Assembly: GCF_030272615.1 (NCBI RefSeq)
Contig: NC_081408.1
Location: forward strand, 63,112,614-63,176,613
Length of the DNA stretch: 64,000 nucleotides
Reading direction: 5' to 3'
DNA from: Cryptomeria japonica
Taxonomy: Eukaryota; Streptophyta; Pinopsida; Cupressales; Cupressaceae
Shown: positions 24,431 to 35,466 of the stretch, piece by piece
How positions within the stretch are numbered: the first letter of the stretch is position 1
Layout of the letters: every line of letters starts with the position of its first letter
Made by a program: the position numbers and the translations under genes
Notes under the pieces: generated by a model
Seen by the model: only the letters and a program-made list of their open reading frames with translations
The model's database searches: none
What the model was told of the DNA's origin: nothing

Positions 24431-26365
24431 CATATTTCTTGGCTATTCCACCAAGAGTAAGGCCTATAAATGCTTCAACAACCAGACACAAAAAATTGTT
24501 GAGAGTGTTCATGTTCATGTAGATGAATGTCCTGAAATTTCAGAAGGAACCAGTTCCGAGAAGAAGGATGAAGATCCTTGAATTTTTCTTTTAGAACCTT
24601 AAACTATTTAATCAGAAACCGGTAAAGAAAATCCCAATGTACTTATTCAATCTAAACAAATAAATTCAGATGAAGATGACAATGAAGAAATTGAACTTGA
24701 AGAGAATGATCATGTTATTCCTAGGTATGTGAGATTGAATCACAGTCTTGAACAAATAATTGGGGATAAGGATACTAGAGTACTAACTAGAAGGAGAATA
24801 AGAGAGAAGTCTTGCATGATATCCACCTTTGAACCCAAAAATGCTAAGGAGGCATTTGGTGATGATCATTGGGTGAAAGCCATGGAGGAGGAGTTGGAAA
24901 AAATTGAGAAGAACAACACTTGGACCCTAGTACCCCGACCGGTAAACAAGAATGTTATAGGTAGTAAATAGGTATTCAGAAATAGGTTGAATGAAGATGA
25001 TGTTGTATTTCACAATAAGGAAAGATTAGTATGAAAAGGTTATGCGCAAGAAGAAGGAGAAGACTATGGAGAAACTTTTGTACTAGTAGCAAGACTAGAA
25101 GGTGTTAGAACACTACTTGCATTTGAAGCTCATAAGAAGTTCAAAGTATACCATATGGATGCCAAGTCTGCATTCTTGAATGGGATACTGGAAGAAGAGG
25201 TTTATATAGAGTAGCTTGATGGTTAGGCATTGACAGATAAGGAAGACATGGTATGCAAACTGCATAAAGCTTTGTATGGATTAAAGTAGGCACCTAGAGA
25301 ATGGTATGAACAACTTCGTACTCATCTAATGAAGATATACTTTTCTAGAACTAGTGATGACAACAACATTTATCTCAATTCTGAAGGAGATGATATACTG
25401 GTCAGTGACGTATTTGTAGATGACATTATATTTGGAGGAAATGATGACATGAGTAATTGATTTGCAGATTAAATGAAGAATGAATTTGAGATTTCATTAG
25501 TAGGGGAAATAAAAAAATTCATAGGCTTACAGATACAGCAGATGAAGAATGGTATTTTCATTACTCAATCCAAGTATGTGAAGAAGGTTTTGAAGACTTT
25601 TGGTATGAGTGAATGTAAACCACTTGCAAACCCAATTGTTACAGGTTGTAAATTGTCCAAGGAAGATGCATCTAAGTCCGTAGATGAAAAGGAATTTAGG
25701 TCAATGATTGGCAAACTACACTATATTGTTCACAATCGACCGGATATTGCCCATGCAGTTGGTATTGTGGCTAGATTTTAGAAGAATCCAAAGGAGGCAC
25801 ATTTGATGGCAACTAAGATAATCTTTAGATATCTGAAAGGTACTGTTGACTATAGATTATGGTATCTATATGGTGGAGATTTTGACTTGTAGGCATACAC
25901 AGATGTTGATTGGGTAGGAAATATTGATGACCAGAAGAGTACTACCGGTGGAGAATTCTTTCTAAGAGGAAAACTAGTCTCATGGAGTAGTAAAGAGAAG
26001 AGTTGCACTTCAAAATCTACTGTTGAAGTTGAATATGTAGAAGCTTATATGAAATGCACACAAGCTATGTGGATGAGGCACAATTTGGAAGGTTTGAAGA
26101 TGAAAATCTCAGAATCTATAAAGATTTTGTGTGATAATACAAGTGCAATAAACATTTCTAAAAATCATGTTTTGCATGCAAGGACTAAGCACATTTAATT
26201 GAAATATCACTTCTTGAGGGAAAAAGTTCAAAGTAAAGATGTTATCTTGGATCATGTTTCTACCAATGAGAAGCTTGCAGATATCTTTACCAAACCTCTA
26301 CCTAAGACCACTTTTGAGTATCTTAGAAGTCAATTGGGGCTTGCCCCTCTTCATGAAGTTAGTTG
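24431..26365 (+). pseudogene. Element G pol, second part: RT and RNase H
   Basis: One continuous frame with about a dozen stops carries NNTWTLVPRP, YHMDAKSAFLNG (Ala and Ser variants of the usual motif), ALYGLK, the catalytic [37 protein letters not shown], and an RNase H end with TKHI, KLADIFTKPLPK and LGLAP. Many stops are TAG where relatives have CAG or TGG, matching C-to-T decay of methylated cytosine. It belongs to a Copia lineage related to, but distinct from, D/H. Confidence 0.88.
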
Positions 26366-26748
26366 AACATGATGCTAATTGCATGAGAACCTGAATTACT
26401 TGTAGAATCTTGTATGGATTGATGAAGGAGTGGATATATTCCATAGGGGGAGCATCAAGTTGCACAATGATGTTGATGCATAGTGAGAGTAGAATTACAT
26501 GATTTACTTTCACTTTGACATTGTTGTCAAAGAGGGAGAAGAATTATGTGATTTAGGAGAAGAATTATGTGTTTGTTAAGGTGAATAATTGGTAATGTAA
26601 ACTAAGCTTTCTATTCACCAGCGACAGTCTGAAGACACGCAGAGCAAGGTGAATACTTGGTAATGTAAACCAAGATTCCTATTCACCAATCTCAACAGCA
26701 ATCAAAGGCATTGATATTTGTATTGCCATCAATGCCAAAGGGGGATAT
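26366..26748 (+). other. Element G 3' untranslated region and PPT
   Basis: Contains several G-runs (CATAGGGGGAGC near 26445, CAAAGAGGGAGAAG near 26527) and a short repeated word near 26580 and 26650 (GGTGAATA..TTGGTAATGTAAAC). The final GCCATCAATGCCAAAGGGGG then ATAT matches the PPT context of B and D/H. Confidence 0.75.
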
Positions 26749-28516
26749 TGCTGGCATTTTGAGTTTATTGGTATTTTGCATAGAGATTGCATTAATGATA
26801 TGTTGGCATTGATGTCAATTGAACCGGTAAAAGGTATTCATGTTATTGCTAATTTTTTTGTTTTTTATATTTGCTAGTAACCGGTAAGAAGAGAGTTGTA
26901 GAAGATATTGCAACTAGTATGTAAAGTTTGTGAGTTGAACCAGTGAACTGGTGTAAAGGGTCAAACCTTTCTATGTAATGTAACCGGTAAACCCTATTAG
27001 TTGTTAAACCCTAACCAATCAAGTTTTTTAGTTTATTATCTGATGATCGGTAATGATGGAGACACATGTGATCATTGTACAAGGATAAATTCAAATTGGT
27101 TTGGCGCATTTGCTTATTGTATAGGGATGGAGCAAATTGGATTGCATTTAATGCACAATGTGTGATGAGTTATAAAGTCCAATGAAGTGGTGATGATGGA
27201 GCAAATGTAGTTGTCTTGAAGAATGTGAAGATATTGTCATGATTTCTAATGGTCAATATTGAACCAACTTGTTTGTAATCTCAATGATGATAATTATTTT
27301 TTTGTTGTGTTACCGACCTAATTGATTTTTATTTAAGGTCAATGAAGTTGTTTGTGAAGGTTGTTGGAAAGATTGGTAGAAAACCTGTTGAGTGTGTGGT
27401 TGCCCAACCAGTGAATGGTCTACACTTTGAGTGAAGGTAGATTGAAGCTTAGAAGGATCTGATCAAGTAAATGTAGTGCTACTCAAACAGATCAATAAAA
27501 CCTGTTATTTTCTAACAATTACAGTAGAAGTAAAAGCCCTTAATTGGGTAAGCTCTAACAAGCTTGGTTACTCATTAAATCCTCTAACAAGGTGGTCCAT
27601 TATCTTGGATTCTTAAATCCTTCAGTGAGATTACTCCTAATAGGGTATTGTGCTTCTAACAAGGTATATTTGTAAATCCCTTAACCGGGTGATTCCTAAC
27701 CAAAATTAGATCTTGACAGGACTTATTATTGTTGGTAAATGCACACTCCAATGAGAAATTGTAGGTGATTGAAGGTATTTTCATTGATGGCAGCTTTGCA
27801 ATCATGTGATACTGGTAGACAAACTCTACACCGACAGACTCTACACAGGCACATAGAACACCAACACCGAAAAAGAAGAATACAGGCACCCTGGCCGACA
27901 ACATTTTTGTGTTAATATATTTTCTAATTAATTATAAAATCTTTTGTAAGCCGACATGGCAGATTTTAATATGACTCATATATGTATGAGATTATCAAAA
28001 TGAGAAGAAGTAGAGGTATGATGTGAAATATGATGTAAAGGTAGCAGACCTAATATGCAAATTATTGGATAAGGGTTTATGTATGTAGCAGAACTTAAAC
28101 GGGTACTAAATCTGGTATAGCAGATGCTAATCTGAAGTAGTACAAGACATTGGATTAGTTTAATCCATTTTTCTAAGTCAGTGTGACTTCCTTTGTAATT
28201 GAGCAGTGAGCTCTAGGCACTTGGCCTTCCTGCATGCGCAGGCCCCTATTGTAAGAGTAATATTCCCTTATTGGCCAGTAAGTGAATATTGTGGGTCACT
28301 AATCCCACCGAGGTTTTTCCCATACCAGGTTTCCTCATTAAAACTTCATGTTATGGTGTGCTTTTCATGTTGTGGTTCTTGTTCTTATTTGTTGCATTAT
28401 TTCTACTTTACCGGTACGTGGTCTTAATATGTTTTTCATGTTATAAGTTAAGAAATTCCTATTAGCGGCCAGATATTGATTCACCCCCCCTCTCAATATC
28501 TTTGGGAATCCTAACA
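26749..28516 (+). repeat. LTR shared by element G (3' side) and element C (5' side)
   Basis: TGCTGGCATTTTG... to ...CCTAACA, 1768 bp. It is preceded by a PPT (end of G) and followed by a Met-tRNA primer site (start of C), so it is an internal LTR between two element bodies. U3 has several AACCGGTA words (near 26822, 26880 and 26985). U5 has TAAC-NRGGT words at 27537-27691, a CCCACCGAGGTTTTTCCC block near 28304 and an ATTCACCCCCCC tail. Confidence 0.85.
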
Positions 28517-28587
28517 ATCAGTATCAAAGCTTAGTCCTCTATTTTCAAAAGCCTAACAACTTGAGGAGGATCTTGACACTAGTAGAG
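28517..28587 (+). other. Primer site and Copia-like leader of element C
   Basis: CAGTATCAAAGC (28519-28530) is a decayed Met-tRNA primer site. The following leader has TTAGTCCTCT and TAACAACTTGAGGAGGATCT, nearly the same as the leaders of Copia D and H. C encodes no pol, so this may be a shared packaging or dimer signal. Confidence 0.75.
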
Positions 28588-29701
28588 ATGGAAAAATTAA
28601 GAAAGCAATTGGAAACAACTCTTTCAGACTATTGATGTAGAAAAGGTGAAAAATATCAAACTTGAAGATGATCTGAAGGCTGCTCAGGATATCATTCAAG
28701 AACTTCAAGAGAATTTTACTATTGCAAGGAACACGAGAAGAGAACTTTGTGAAAAGATGCAGAATGATGAAGATGAAAGGGAAACTCTAAATGATTTGGT
28801 AAACAAGCTAAGACAAGAAATTAGTACAACAAAGAATGAGATGCAAGACATAACTATGAGGTTTTGTAAAGAAATTGAAGACAGAAAGAAGTATAAAGAA
28901 GACTTGGTTAGAAGACGAAATGATGCTGGAAATCAAAACACAAGACTTAATCATGAAAATGATAAGTTGAAGATAGATCTGATACATACACAAAATGATA
29001 GAATTGATCTCATGAGATAGAAAGGAATATTGGAGAATGAACTGACTATTGTAAATCAACACAAGGAGAAATTCAAGAAAAGTTTAGAAGAACTTGGGGA
29101 CATCTTGAAGAATCAGAAACCAAATGGTGATACAAATGGGCTTGGCTTTGAAATTGGTGAAAGCTCTGGTACTACAAACAATCATGATCATAGAAAACTG
29201 GTAAGATAACCTAATGCTTACAAATTTAATGGGAAATTCTTTAACTATAACAAGTATGGTCATAGAGAAAATTAGTGTAGATCTAGAAATTAACAGAACA
29301 CTAATACACCCACCGGTCAAAGTTCTAAATGCAACAAAGTTGGTCATAAATTAGAAAATTGCAGAGTGAATGTAAGATGTTATGTTTATGGAAGATTTGG
29401 ACACTTATCTAATCAATGGAGAACACATACCGGCATAGGATATGGGAAAGCTATTCAGAAGAACAATGTGACTTGTTATGCTTGTAACAAGACTGGACAT
29501 ATTGCAAAATTTTGTAGAAGCAAGTCCCCACTGGCAAATAACAAAGGTCCTAGTTTGAAAGGTAAAGAAAAGGTTGAAGAGGTAAAGCAAGAATTCTCAA
29601 AACAACGGATCAAAAAGTTAGATCAAAATGTTGATGGGAATACTCCTCCATTGGTAGAATAGAGTAACACTCCACCAGCAGGAGACTCTTCATCTACTTA
29701 A
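28588..29701 (+). pseudogene. Element C ORF1: coiled-coil and zinc-knuckle Gag-like protein
   Basis: ATG at 28588, frameshift near 28625, then one frame with stops at 29018, near 29207, 29275 and 29293, and at 29660. About 150 residues of heptad-rich coiled coil (ELQENFTIARNTRREL and similar) are followed by a GLGF motif. A zinc-knuckle array follows: CNKVGHKLENC, the decayed CYVYGRFGHLSNQW (two ligands lost) and the intact CYACNKTGHIAKFC. The tail is Lys/Glu- then Pro/Ser/Thr-rich. Layout matches ORF1 of A and B. RNA packaging role inferred. Confidence 0.78.
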
Positions 29702-29807
29702 AGAAAAATCCTTGAGGGTTTAGCAACAAAATGATAAACATGCTATTATTCCCTTAGTTGATTGTAAGATATTATAATTACTTCTATATCGGCAGCTGAG
29801 TTAAGTT

Positions 29808-29812
29808 GTGAC
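29808..29812. repeat. Target-site duplication of element D, left copy
   Basis: GTGAC before the LTR start; the right copy at 61410-61414 is ATGAC. One mismatch is consistent with an old insertion. Confidence 0.65.
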
Positions 29813-32769
29813 TGTTAGGTCTTAGAGACAACTAAGAGGGGGGGGTGAATGTAAGGCCTTCCCCAAACCAAGCTTTGATTAACTTAGTTGACCATGTTTG
29901 ACCCTATTAATAAATTCTTTATAATTCAATATAATGGACTGTGTTAGATAGATAGATTGGTGAGAAAAGTAATTGAACCAAGTTATCGAGTTATTGCACC
30001 TTGTGGTGTACATTTTGATGTGTTATGAATGTGAAATCCTAAAAGATCCATTGATGGGATAATCTTGATCTAACATATGTCAGCTATGTCTAGATTTAGA
30101 ATTTATATGATTTCCATGAATTGAATAACATTGATGAATGTTGATGCTTCATTTATATGCCTTATGATATAGTACTCAATATGATTCTAGAATAGGATAA
30201 ATTTGAGATGATAAATGCTACTATTGGAATTGCAGGATTTTACTATAATAATAGAAATAGGATGTATGTGTATGTATGGATCAAAATTATGAGATTATGA
30301 TAATTGCTTGTGTGGATTTATTTGGATGTAAGATATATCAATTTGTTCAAATGTAAAGTGTATGCAGAGTGTTTGATGTGTATTCTAATTCATGTGTTTT
30401 AATATTATATGGGGTTATTTGAAATTACTAATGTGTAATTGAGTTGTGCAGGAAAAGATATCCATGTGACCATGGAAATATTACGGAGAACCAAACCTAG
30501 ACCTATGTATGTTCATAAAACTAGGGTTTGTCTATTTGGAGAGACAACACCCTGTTTGTGTTGTATTTTATTTGTAATAGTAAATGATGCATGTGTGTTA
30601 AGTGCTATTTAATTGATTTATGTAAATCCCACAAGAGACACAATTTCATGTATAATTTTGTAAAAGTATTTTCTTCGTGTCACTTGACACATGTGTGGAT
30701 TTATGTTTGAATTTTAAATTTGTCTCTTGGTGGGAATTGTTTAACTATAGCTTTTTCAATTAATGTAATGTGATTCCATAAACGCCTTGGGTAAAGAATC
30801 TTTGGGATGGTCAACATAGGTTTGACCTGAAAATAAACTTCAGAGGGGTTAAAAAAGGGTTAAATGGACACCTAAGGGTAGTTTAATAGGGTTTCCTAAA
30901 GCCCATAAGGTATACCCAAGGGTTAGGGGTAATTTTAGGCAAGTTTCTACTCCCATGTGACCATTTAGACACCCTAAAAAGTAGGTTTTCTAATTTGTGC
31001 GAAAATTGAAATTAGAAGGCTTGAGCTAAGTGGTTAACCTTCCTTTTTGAATGAAAGTTCCCTTTTCCCATTTTACCTTACTTTCCTTTTCAGTTTTAGA
31101 AACTGGAGAGAACTCACACTACTGTCTTCTTAAGCAAGAAAGAGAGATTTCGGGGGTAATCACCCACTCTCCATTTTTGGAGACAAAAGAATTTTGAAAA
31201 GAAAAAGATAGATTTTTGGATTGAGAATTTGGCTAAGGGTAGAAAGAGAAGAACCGTGGAATTGGGCTGCTCACCCTCAACAAAACTAGCATACCTTTTA
31301 GTTTAAGGTTGGTTCTATTTTTCTTATAATGTTTTCTTATTGCATGTGGTTTGAAAGAAATGTTGTGTAAAAGATTATTTTTCGGGCATGTATTTCTTGG
31401 AAATTTATTTGGTGTTTTATGCTTATGCCATGTATGTGTTTTGGGAGTAATCAAGACCTCCTACTCTTGGGAGAGAGGAGGGTCTTGTGGGTGGTAGAAG
31501 TGACAGCCCTTGAGTGAGAGGCTCTCATTATGAGAGTGATCACAAGGGATTCTGTGACCCTTGCTGCATGGCTTGTTTATGCATTAGGGGTCATAAGGAG
31601 GGAAATAAGGCATGAATGCCTTGGGGGGCATAAGGAATGTGGGGTTGTTACACTTGGTGTAATTGGTTTGCCATGAGGTGGCTATACGCTTTGGTTCACC
31701 ATGAGGTGGCTATTTGTTTTACCATACTTGCAGTCTCCTCAGGGTACTTGGTCCACTACCACCCTTGAAAAGACATCACAATGTGTGGTGCAGTGTAGCC
31801 TTGGTTGGGAATGTGATTGTGGTTGTTTTCCCTTGTTTATTTGATTTTGCATGTGTGTTACCTATCTAGGGCTTGGTTCTCTGAGCTTAGGGGTGGCTAC
31901 TAGTTAGCCTAGGCTGGGAGGTGAGCACTCCATGGTCATATTCTTGATTTTATTTGCAGGTTGTTGGAAGGAAAGGATTAGGACAAGTGGAAAATTCGAT
32001 GGAGTTATTTGTTGCAGAAATCTGATTGGGAATATTTTATTATTTTGTTTTTTAAAAGTCCCCATTTTTAATAATGAGAGACCCATTTGTAAAACAACGA
32101 TAGTGTCCTCAAATGTAATTTAAATAAATGAAATATGTTATTGCTAAATTGCAAGAAAATGAAATGAATAAATCTGGATTTAGTTCCTAAAGATTTTCTG
32201 AATTTTAATATTTGTTGAATAGATAATATTTTGGAAAAGCAATAAATTTATTTTATTCCTTAATACATGTGAAATAAATCAAGGAAATAAAGAAATGATG
32301 TAAGGATTGCATGCATGTTGCTTTGAAAGTAAATGATTCAGTTTAAATCCTAATTGCATGGTTAAAAATTTAAGGAATTTTAGATAAATAAAGTGTTGTT
32401 GAAATTTTATTTTAATCTATCATTTATATAGTTGTTGTTCATATCTATTAAACTCTATTATCGTTTATCTGCTAAAATTAAGCCTACAGTTAAATAGTCT
32501 ATCTCTGCTTTAAATCAATCTGTTAAAAAGTTCAAAGGAAACAAAAAAAAAAGAGAAAATTAATACATTGTTTTAAATCTGAAAAATATTAAGTATCTCT
32601 TTTAAAAGTTTCAAAAAAACATACATATTATATTTCAGCATAGAAAAAGACAGCCCTAGTTATCTTATCCATCTAATAAAATAAAAATAAAATAAAAATA
32701 AAAAATATAAAAACAAATTTTATTTAAATTTTTTTTATGACTATGGGGGAAAAAGGCCGAAGGGCCGAA

Positions 32770-32929
32770 CCACTGTGTGGCACACAGTGGATGGCCCGCG
32801 ACCTCCACTGTGTGGACACACAGTGGTCGGCCCGCGGCCACCACTGTGTGGACACACAGTGGTGCCCATGGCCGCCACTGTGTGGACACACAGTGGTGTC
32901 GCGGCAACCACTGTGTGGACACACAGTGG
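32770..32929. repeat. Five tandem perfect hairpins with CpG-rich spacers
   Basis: Each unit has 10-base arms CCACTGTGTG / CACACAGTGG around GA (single G in the first). Units start at 32770, 32805, 32841, 32875 and 32908, a spacing of 33-36 bases. Spacers are 11-14 bases and GC-rich (for example TCGGCCCGCGGCCA). The arms are identical in all five while the spacers vary. Short open frames on both strands here are by-products of the repeat. Confidence 0.92.
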
Positions 32930-33040
32930 CACCCACCCGCCGCTATCGCCCCGTCAAACCCTCAGTCTCTTCCACCTCTCTCATTGCTCGGTCACCTCCA
33001 TTTTCTGTTGTTCGGATCTGCATCAAAGAGAAATTTTGAA

Positions 33041-33065
33041 ACCCTAACCCAGTTTGGGTTAGGGT
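33041..33065. repeat. Inverted telomere-like motif
   Basis: ACCCTAACCCA (33041-33051) and its exact reverse complement TGGGTTAGGGT (33055-33065) are separated by three bases. AAACCCTAA is also the plant telo-box found near promoters. Too short to be telomeric. Confidence 0.6.
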
Positions 33066-35141
33066 ATTCGAAAAGATATAGTATCAATAAAGAATGAAAG
33101 AAAAAAAATAGTGGCATTTATAAGAATTAAAAAAAAATTTAGGGTTTCTTTATCTTTTAAATATACAGGTTAAGTTATATAGAATTGTTTAATATAGAAA
33201 AATATGTTTTTCCATATATGGGAATATATATGTGTTATGAATAAAAGAAATAAAAAATATGTGGTTATTAAAATGAATGTATAAATGGGCCATAATATAA
33301 CGGTTTATTTAAAACGTTCATACTTTTATAAATTGTTAAGTAAACAGGTAAATATAATGAAAAGGGCAAAATGTAGATTAAATATTTTAATAATCTAAAT
33401 ATGTCTTTAATATTTAGGTTGGCATATAAAAAAAAAGGGGATGTTTAAAATTGGAATTTCTTAGGAAGTTAAATATTTTAAGGAATTTTATGTCAAATTG
33501 GGTAAGTTGGTTTTAGCTGAGAGAAAATATTTTCAGACCAACTAAATATAAGTTTTTAGAGATTAAACATTATAGAACGATTTTCGTTATGGATTTAATC
33601 GACCCTTTTAGTCAAATTAGTATAAACTACATTTTAATTAGGTAAAGTAAAATATAGACATTTATAAAACTAAGTGCTTGGACTAATTTAATTAGTTCCT
33701 AATATCAATTGAGGGACTTCAGTTGGAGATCAATTAAATCTTCGTCAATTATTTAGAGAGTGTTGAATTAAATCAATCTTTTGACTAAATTTGATGAGGT
33801 AATCCATTTAGTACTCCGCAGTTAAATTAAATTATTAAGAAAGGGTGTATTAACAGGATGATGGGAGCTTGATATTTATTAAATAATTGATGTTGAACCA
33901 AGTAAATTTATTAAAGACTATTTAGTAGAAATGGATCTATTTAAGTACTAATAAGACGCTACTGAATCATAGGGACTTATGAGTGAATTTAATATTCCCT
34001 TATAAATTTTTATTCGTTCCACGTGGTAATAGGAATTATTGTAATTGTTATGTAAGTATTTAATATCAATTATTAATTCGTTTGGAACATGTTAAGTTGT
34101 CACAACTATTTAAACAATGGTTGCATGTTATATAGCGTTTTAAAAAAAATAAAAATTTGTTGGTTGTGTTTGGCCCAAAAAGTTTGGGCATGACAGTGAA
34201 TCAGTTGTCAAATAAATTCAAACCAAAAACAACTTAACCAACTTATTGCTTAATACCAATGAACCAGTCTTTTATACCGATGGACAGTTTTATTAGGTAA
34301 TTGCAATACTGGTAAAGGTTAATGCATGAAACAAAAAGACAAAGTCATCCAGAACACTTAACAACAATATTTGTACATGGAAACCCTATAAGGGAAAAAC
34401 CACGGTGGGAAACCTTACCCACAATCAAATGATACTACTCCAGATAGTAAGTGTATACAAATGGGGTCTACACATGTAGAAAGGACAAGCGCCTAGAGCT
34501 CACTGCTCAAACACAAAATAGGAGTCACACTGACTACAATTGGATGCTTAAATCCAATTGGATGTTTGTGTCTATAGCTCTGCTTATTATCACATATACC
34601 TTCACACAAATCTTCTTCGCACTCCACATCCGATCTTACAAATAAGATCTTACATTTATATCATAACCTAGGACCAATTTTAGTAGGTCGGCTCTAAGAG
34701 ATATTACAATAAAATCAATTTACAAATAAAATAATATCCAATGCAATAACCAATTCAACATGTCGCCTTGATGTATTTACAACAATAATAAGACAACTCC
34801 ATAGCGTGCCATGCTGATTTGGAAAAGATAAACCTATCGGTGTATAACCTAGACCTATTTGTTAGTAACAACAAATATGCAAATATGAATATGCTAATAA
34901 GTTAATTTCCAAGGCAAAGTGTCCAAACGATGTCTTCAACATAACCAAGTGTTTTCCATGCCATTCCAAGTACTAGTGAACATTATAGCATGCTGCTGTA
35001 CCAAATACCAGTGATTGTGCATGATTCATTTGCTTGCTGGTGAATGTTGTTGATTCTCCAAAGTGATTCTCCAAAGTGCAAGAGTTCATAAGTGTTAGTA
35101 GGTGTTGACATCAATGACAAAACCATACCAAAATACCAACA

Positions 35142-35163
35142 ATCTCCCCCTTTGGCATTGATG
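35142..35163 (-). other. Polypurine tract of element D
   Basis: Plus strand ATCTCCCCCTTTGGCATTGA directly after the left LTR; on the element strand TCAATGCCAAAGGGGGAGAT. Same words as the tract of B at 59471-59490. Confidence 0.85.
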
Positions 35164-35466
35164 GAAACACAAGATGGAAAAACCATCAAATTGCCAAAAC
35201 AAAAATGCCAAATACCAAAAGCCATCAATCTCCCAAAATATAAGTAATCTCTCCCCCTGAGAGTGACAGTGTTTCCTTGTGTTTTTCCATACCAATCTCT
35301 CCCCCTTTGACATCAAATGCCAAAGTTACTACAAAACCAGGTTCATATACAAAATACCAACCAATTTAGTATACCAACTACTCTCCCTGAGAAGTAGCTT
35401 CCTCATCAAAGCTGGAGTAAAATATTTCTCTGTTAATTCTGTCAGTTGACGAAAAACATCAACTCT

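Larger units (their letters stand above)
16600..26748 (+). mobile_element. Element G: 5'-truncated Ty1/Copia, interrupted by element H
   Basis: Protease, GAG-pre-integrase and integrase coding lie at 16663-17793. RT and RNase H follow at 24431-26365, and a PPT (GGGGGA) ends at 26748. The integrase C-terminal frame stops at a GATGAATG sequence and resumes after H with FLGYS, as expected for one reading frame split by an insertion. The 5' LTR, primer site and most of gag are missing; the left edge is uncertain and could reach back to about 16190. The LTR that follows its PPT is also the 5' LTR of element C. Confidence 0.8.
29850..34195. mobile_element. Element E: 4.3-kb solo-LTR-like insertion
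   Basis: TGTAAGGCC... to ...GCATGACA, flanked by perfect GTGAA copies (29845-29849, 34196-34200), inserted in the left LTR of D. No coding region, primer site or internal pair of LTRs was found. Length with TGT/ACA ends and a 5-bp duplication suggests a solo LTR of a Gypsy-type element with very long LTRs; a large non-coding element is the alternative. It contains the palindrome array at 32770-32929 and a CT-rich stretch after it that resembles a promoter or 5' leader on the plus strand. Orientation is undecided. Confidence 0.75.
29813..35141 (-). repeat. Left (3') LTR of element D, split by E
   Basis: LTR sequence is 29813-29849 plus 34201-35141 (978 bp). The piece between is element E with its GTGAA duplication. 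Compared with the right LTR it lacks about 95 bp, near 34557. It ends CCAACA at 35141, directly before the PPT. Confidence 0.85.

Noticed and set aside
32770-32929. CRISPR-like array
   Set aside because: Repeats are perfect palindromes with only 11-14-base spacers, in plant nuclear DNA inside a retrotransposon insertion, with no cas genes.
33041-33065. Interstitial telomere
   Set aside because: Only about one and a half repeat units per arm.
32737-33097. Several overlapping open frames on both strands over the hairpin array
   Set aside because: All encode the same short repeat words (HCVSTQW, DTQW) because the DNA is palindromic and repetitive; not a gene.
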